Shown here piece by piece: positions 4,818 through 6,715 of a stretch of DNA of 6,715 bases. Source of the stretch: Alkalinema sp. CAN_BIN05 (GTDB lineage Bacteria > Cyanobacteriota > Cyanobacteriia > Leptolyngbyales > Leptolyngbyaceae); contig JAJAYH010000180.1 of the NCBI GenBank assembly GCA_026786325.1, forward strand, positions 1-6,715, in the 5' to 3' direction. The stretch's first letter is position 1; each line of letters starts with the position of its first letter. Below the pieces are notes generated by a model, which was not told the origin of the DNA, searched no databases, and saw only the letters and a list, made by a program, of their open reading frames with translations. Both the position numbers and the translations under genes were made by a program.

Positions 4818-5403
4818 CACTAGTGACAATTAATATTGCTTGGCAATCACGAATCCCTGCTGCATCTAGAAACTGGTCCCGCCGACAATCTCCCAAGATT
4901 AATGACCGATCTAATTGCGATAGAATACCCTCAAATTCACAGTCTTTTGGGATATGACGATCGATCGCCGTTACTTTTACCTCCAAATCATCACTAGAAA
5001 ATCGCTTTAATGCATATAAACAATGTTGTCCTAAACTCCCTAATCCACAAATAATAATTCGTTCAATTTGAATATCCAATTCTTCGGCTGGAGCCGCCAC
5101 GACTTCAGGGGAATGTAAAGTTGCATTTAAGGGAAGATTCGTCAGAGGTCTAGGGTGAAATTTTCGTTGCCAACTCGTAAACTGATCGCCTAACTCGCGT
5201 CCATAGACATAGCAATCTTGGTTCCGATCGAGGGCTTGTAAAATAGGCGCGATCGATCGAAGCGTTTCAGTGACGCAGGGACTTGGACTCGATTCCAGTA
5301 AGATGTAGAGACGATCGACCTCTTGCTCAATTTGTATTTTTTGAGTTGGGAATATAATTTGCAAGTCAGTTTGCAAGTCAGCTAATAATTTTTCCACGGT
5401 CAT
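4807..5403 (-). CDS. Potassium-channel-like protein, N-terminal fragment: soluble module and half of RCK1
   Basis: 198 residues from the ATG at 5403. This start is chosen because GGAG lies 8 nt upstream; an in-frame ATG at 5421 has no ribosome site. Residues 1-84 form a soluble module (DRLYILLESSPSP, then CYVYGRELGDQFTSWQRKF) like that opening the HEFGH membrane protein. A linker leads to a RCK/TrkA-N Rossmann fold: glycine loop CGLGSLGQH (119-127), and acid AIDRH at the end of strand 2, the usual mark of NAD(H) rather than NADP binding. The frame stops at TSDDN-TAA (4809-4807), where family members continue TSD(D/E)xxNIExAxAxRxLNP. That continuation is found in another frame immediately downstream, so the two fragments are one gene of about 800 codons broken by a small indel. 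The product alone would be a soluble half-domain and probably non-functional. Confidence 0.8.
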   Translation of the reverse strand: MTVEKLLADLQTDLQIIFPTQKIQIEQEVDRLYILLESSPSPCVTETLRSIAPILQALDRNQDCYVYGRELGDQFTSWQRKFHPRPLTNLPLNATLHSPEVVAAPAEELDIQIERIIICGLGSLGQHCLYALKRFSSDDLEVKVTAIDRHIPKDCEFEGILSQLDRSLILGDCRRDQFLDAAGIRDCQAILIVTSDDN

Positions 5404-5556
5404 AACCCAAACTCCATACAACCCAAATGAATACTCTTATCCTTTTTAATTTATCCTAAGTCATATAATTTACCTGTCTCATACATTACTTGATGTCGGC
5501 GATCGGGTTAATCAGAAGACTTCCCATATTGTATGTTTTGTAATGAATGATTATTT

Positions 5557-5624
5557 AGATAGATCAGAACATTGTCTATCTCTACTTTCATCAAGGGCAA
5601 CCAAATCTTCTATACTAAGATAGA
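5557..5624. repeat. Three copies of AGATAGA in the pyrC leader region
   Basis: AGATAGA (5557-5563) and its inverse TCTATCT (5575-5581) form a dyad with an 11-bp loop. A third direct copy (5618-5624) overlaps the predicted transcription start. It may be an operator; it may also be chance in AT-rich DNA. Confidence 0.3.
5588..5616 (+). promoter_or_regulatory. Putative pyrC promoter
   Basis: The -10 box TATACT (5611-5616) is good. A weak -35 (TCATCA, 5588-5593) lies 17 bp upstream. Predicted transcription begins near 5623, giving a leader of about 17 nt without a ribosome site. Confidence 0.45.
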
Positions 5625-5639
5625 CTTTCTTGGTTTCCT

Positions 5640-5936
5640 ATGCTTTCATCAGCCACCACGCTATTGATTCGTAACGCGAGGGTTTTACTCCCCGATGGAC
5701 AATTTCAATCTGCTGATGTGTGGGTTGAAGGCGGTTTAATTAGTCAAATTGGCCCAGATATTGCCCTAGAGATTGGCCGAGTGCCTGATACTGTCATTGA
5801 GGCTAATCATCTAACATTGTTACCGGGTGTCATAGATCCTCAAGTGCATTTCCGTGAACCTGGATTAGAACACAAAGAAGATCTCACCACCGCTTCCCGC
5901 GCCTGTGCTCGTGGGGGTGTCACTTCTTTTTTATAA
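5640..5936 (+). CDS. pyrC: Dihydroorotase, N-terminal part, ended by premature stop
   Basis: Dihydroorotase cyclises N-carbamoyl-L-aspartate to dihydroorotate, third step of de novo pyrimidine synthesis, in the cytosol. This part (98 residues) has the amidohydrolase beta-sandwich start (LLIRNARVLLPDG), then LLPGVIDPQVHFREPGLEHK (60-79) and ARGGVTSFL (90-98). The usual first metal-ligand His of the HxH motif is Gln (Q68) and H70 is kept. To my memory DxQVHFREPG is typical of one bacterial and cyanobacterial PyrC subgroup, so this need not mean loss of activity. The next codon is TAA (5934-5936), where the family has Glu (SFL-E-MPNT). The frame continues unbroken after it, so one G-to-T change in GAA explains the stop. 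The ATG start lacks a Shine-Dalgarno, which is common in cyanobacteria. Alone this peptide cannot form the barrel. Confidence 0.88.
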   Translation: MLSSATTLLIRNARVLLPDGQFQSADVWVEGGLISQIGPDIALEIGRVPDTVIEANHLTLLPGVIDPQVHFREPGLEHKEDLTTASRACARGGVTSFL

Positions 5937-6715
5937 ATGCCCAATACAAAGCCGCTGACCATTAATCAGGAAGCCATGAACTATAAACTGGCAAGAGCAG
6001 CCCAAAAGTCTTACGTCAACTTTGGCTTTTTTATTGGAGCGACCGCAGAGAATTTACCTGACCTACAAACAGCGACTCCAACTCCCGGCATTAAAATTTT
6101 CATGGGTTCAATGCATGGCGATTTGTTGGTTGATCAAGAAGGCACTTTAGATCGCATTTTTTCAACGGGCACTCGTCTGATTGCTGTTCATGCCGAAGAT
6201 CAATCTCGAATTGCTCAACGACGCAAAGAGTTTGCAGGCATCACCGATCCGGCTATTCATTCAGTAATTCAAGACAATCAGGCGGCGCTCAATGCCACAC
6301 AACTGGCGCTCAAACTGTCTAAAAAATATCAGCGACGGCTCCATATTTTGCACCTTTCAACCGCAGAAGAAGCCGAACTGCTGCGTCAGGATAAGCCCGC
6401 GTGGGTCACGGCGGAAGTTACGCCTCAGCACTTGCTGCTTAATACGAGCTTCTACGAGAAACTTGGGTCGCTGCTCCAGATGAACCCGCCCATTCGGAGT
6501 GCCCACGATAATGAAGTCTTGTGGCAAGCACTTCGGGATGGCGTGATTGATTTTATTGCGACGGATCATGCTCCTCATACGCTGGCCGAGAAGGGTCGGG
6601 CAAATCCCACTAATCAATCTGACGAGGAGGCTTCATCTACGACTGTTTTCTTGGAGCCAGCCAAGGTGCCGTCTGGGATGCCGGGGGTGGAAACGTCTTT
6701 ACCGTTGATGCTGAC
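5937..6715 (+). CDS. pyrC: Dihydroorotase, remainder after the stop, runs off the window
   Basis: Same reading frame as the upstream part, open from ATG 5937 to the window edge (about 259 codons, 3' end missing). Residues numbered from the upstream start: MPNTKPLT (100-107); PGIKIFMGS (149-157), where the Lys is a candidate carboxylated metal bridge; VHAED (183-187), with a metal-ligand His; HILHLST (235-241), with another; QMNPPIR (280-286); FIATDHAPHTLAEK (305-318), with the catalytic Asp; then PSGMPGVETSLPLML at the edge. All barrel motifs are intact, which points to a recent stop mutation or a sequencing error rather than old decay. Met100 stands directly after the TAA, so reinitiation could make a second polypeptide, but it would lack the HxH-type strand. 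A stretch of about 24 residues (GRANPTNQSDEEASST and on, 319-342) before PSGMPG seems longer than the equivalent loop I remember in relatives. Confidence 0.85.
   Translation, partial: MPNTKPLTINQEAMNYKLARAAQKSYVNFGFFIGATAENLPDLQTATPTPGIKIFMGSMHGDLLVDQEGTLDRIFSTGTRLIAVHAEDQSRIAQRRKEFAGITDPAIHSVIQDNQAALNATQLALKLSKKYQRRLHILHLSTAEEAELLRQDKPAWVTAEVTPQHLLLNTSFYEKLGSLLQMNPPIRSAHDNEVLWQALRDGVIDFIATDHAPHTLAEKGRANPTNQSDEEASSTTVFLEPAKVPSGMPGVETSLPLML

Larger units (their letters stand above)
5404..5639. other. Divergent intergenic region between channel gene and pyrC
   Basis: 236 bp, AT-rich, with both flanking genes reading outward. It carries the pyrC promoter candidate and three copies of AGATAGA (5557-5563, inverted at 5575-5581, 5618-5624). 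No clear minus-strand promoter was found for the channel gene. Confidence 0.55.

Noticed and set aside
4807..4829. Overlapping two-subunit operon for the channel instead of a broken gene
   Set aside because: The boundary cuts a Rossmann fold in the middle, the second start has no ribosome site, and the family sequence continues across the two frames.
6292..6617. Extra open frames on both strands within pyrC
   Set aside because: They overlap conserved dihydroorotase motifs (HILHLST, IATDHAPH) in the real frame.

Overview
The window looks cyanobacterial. The octamer GCGATCGC (HIP1) occurs four times (448, 1627, 3312, 4789) where chance predicts about 0.1, and the recognisable genes have a cyanobacterial character. 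Several genes are broken, and there are many remnants and repeats. This suggests either a genome that carries many decaying genes or a sequence with uncorrected errors. Genus or species cannot be assigned from the window.

Layout. Positions 1-430 hold two copies (about 88% identical by hand count) of a roughly 166-bp element with ~20-bp terminal inverted repeats. The second copy sits between 8-bp direct repeats inside a CCCCCTTACCAAGGGGG palindrome, so they look like non-autonomous MITE-type elements. Positions 630-1580 form a small graveyard. It contains a Uma2-type endonuclease gene with its core deleted (673-970), a short antitoxin-like (DUF2281-like) reading frame (1084-1290), an orphan 17-bp dyad that could be a MerR-type operator (1329-1345), and a truncated HicB antitoxin on the minus strand (1452-1577).

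Positions 1619-5403 are read on the minus strand. First in reading order is a very large potassium-channel-like protein (N-terminal module, RCK domain, two-helix pore with GGYGD, second RCK domain), split by a frameshift at about 4809. Second is a multi-pass membrane protein with a zinc-protease HEFGH motif (1619-2674). Both begin with the same kind of ~80-residue module, ending in a YG...W..(K/T)F signature. The 334 bp between them hold a broken TPR repeat and a perfect 14-bp tandem duplication.

From 5640 to the window edge on the plus strand runs dihydroorotase (pyrC, de novo pyrimidine synthesis). It is interrupted at codon 99 by TAA where the family has GAA (SFL-E-MPNT); downstream it stays open in the same frame and runs off the window. 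The channel gene and pyrC diverge from a 236-bp intergenic region.

Functional links: the channel and the HEXXH membrane protein may be related through their shared N-terminal module, but no direct evidence of joint action is visible. pyrC is an unrelated housekeeping gene.
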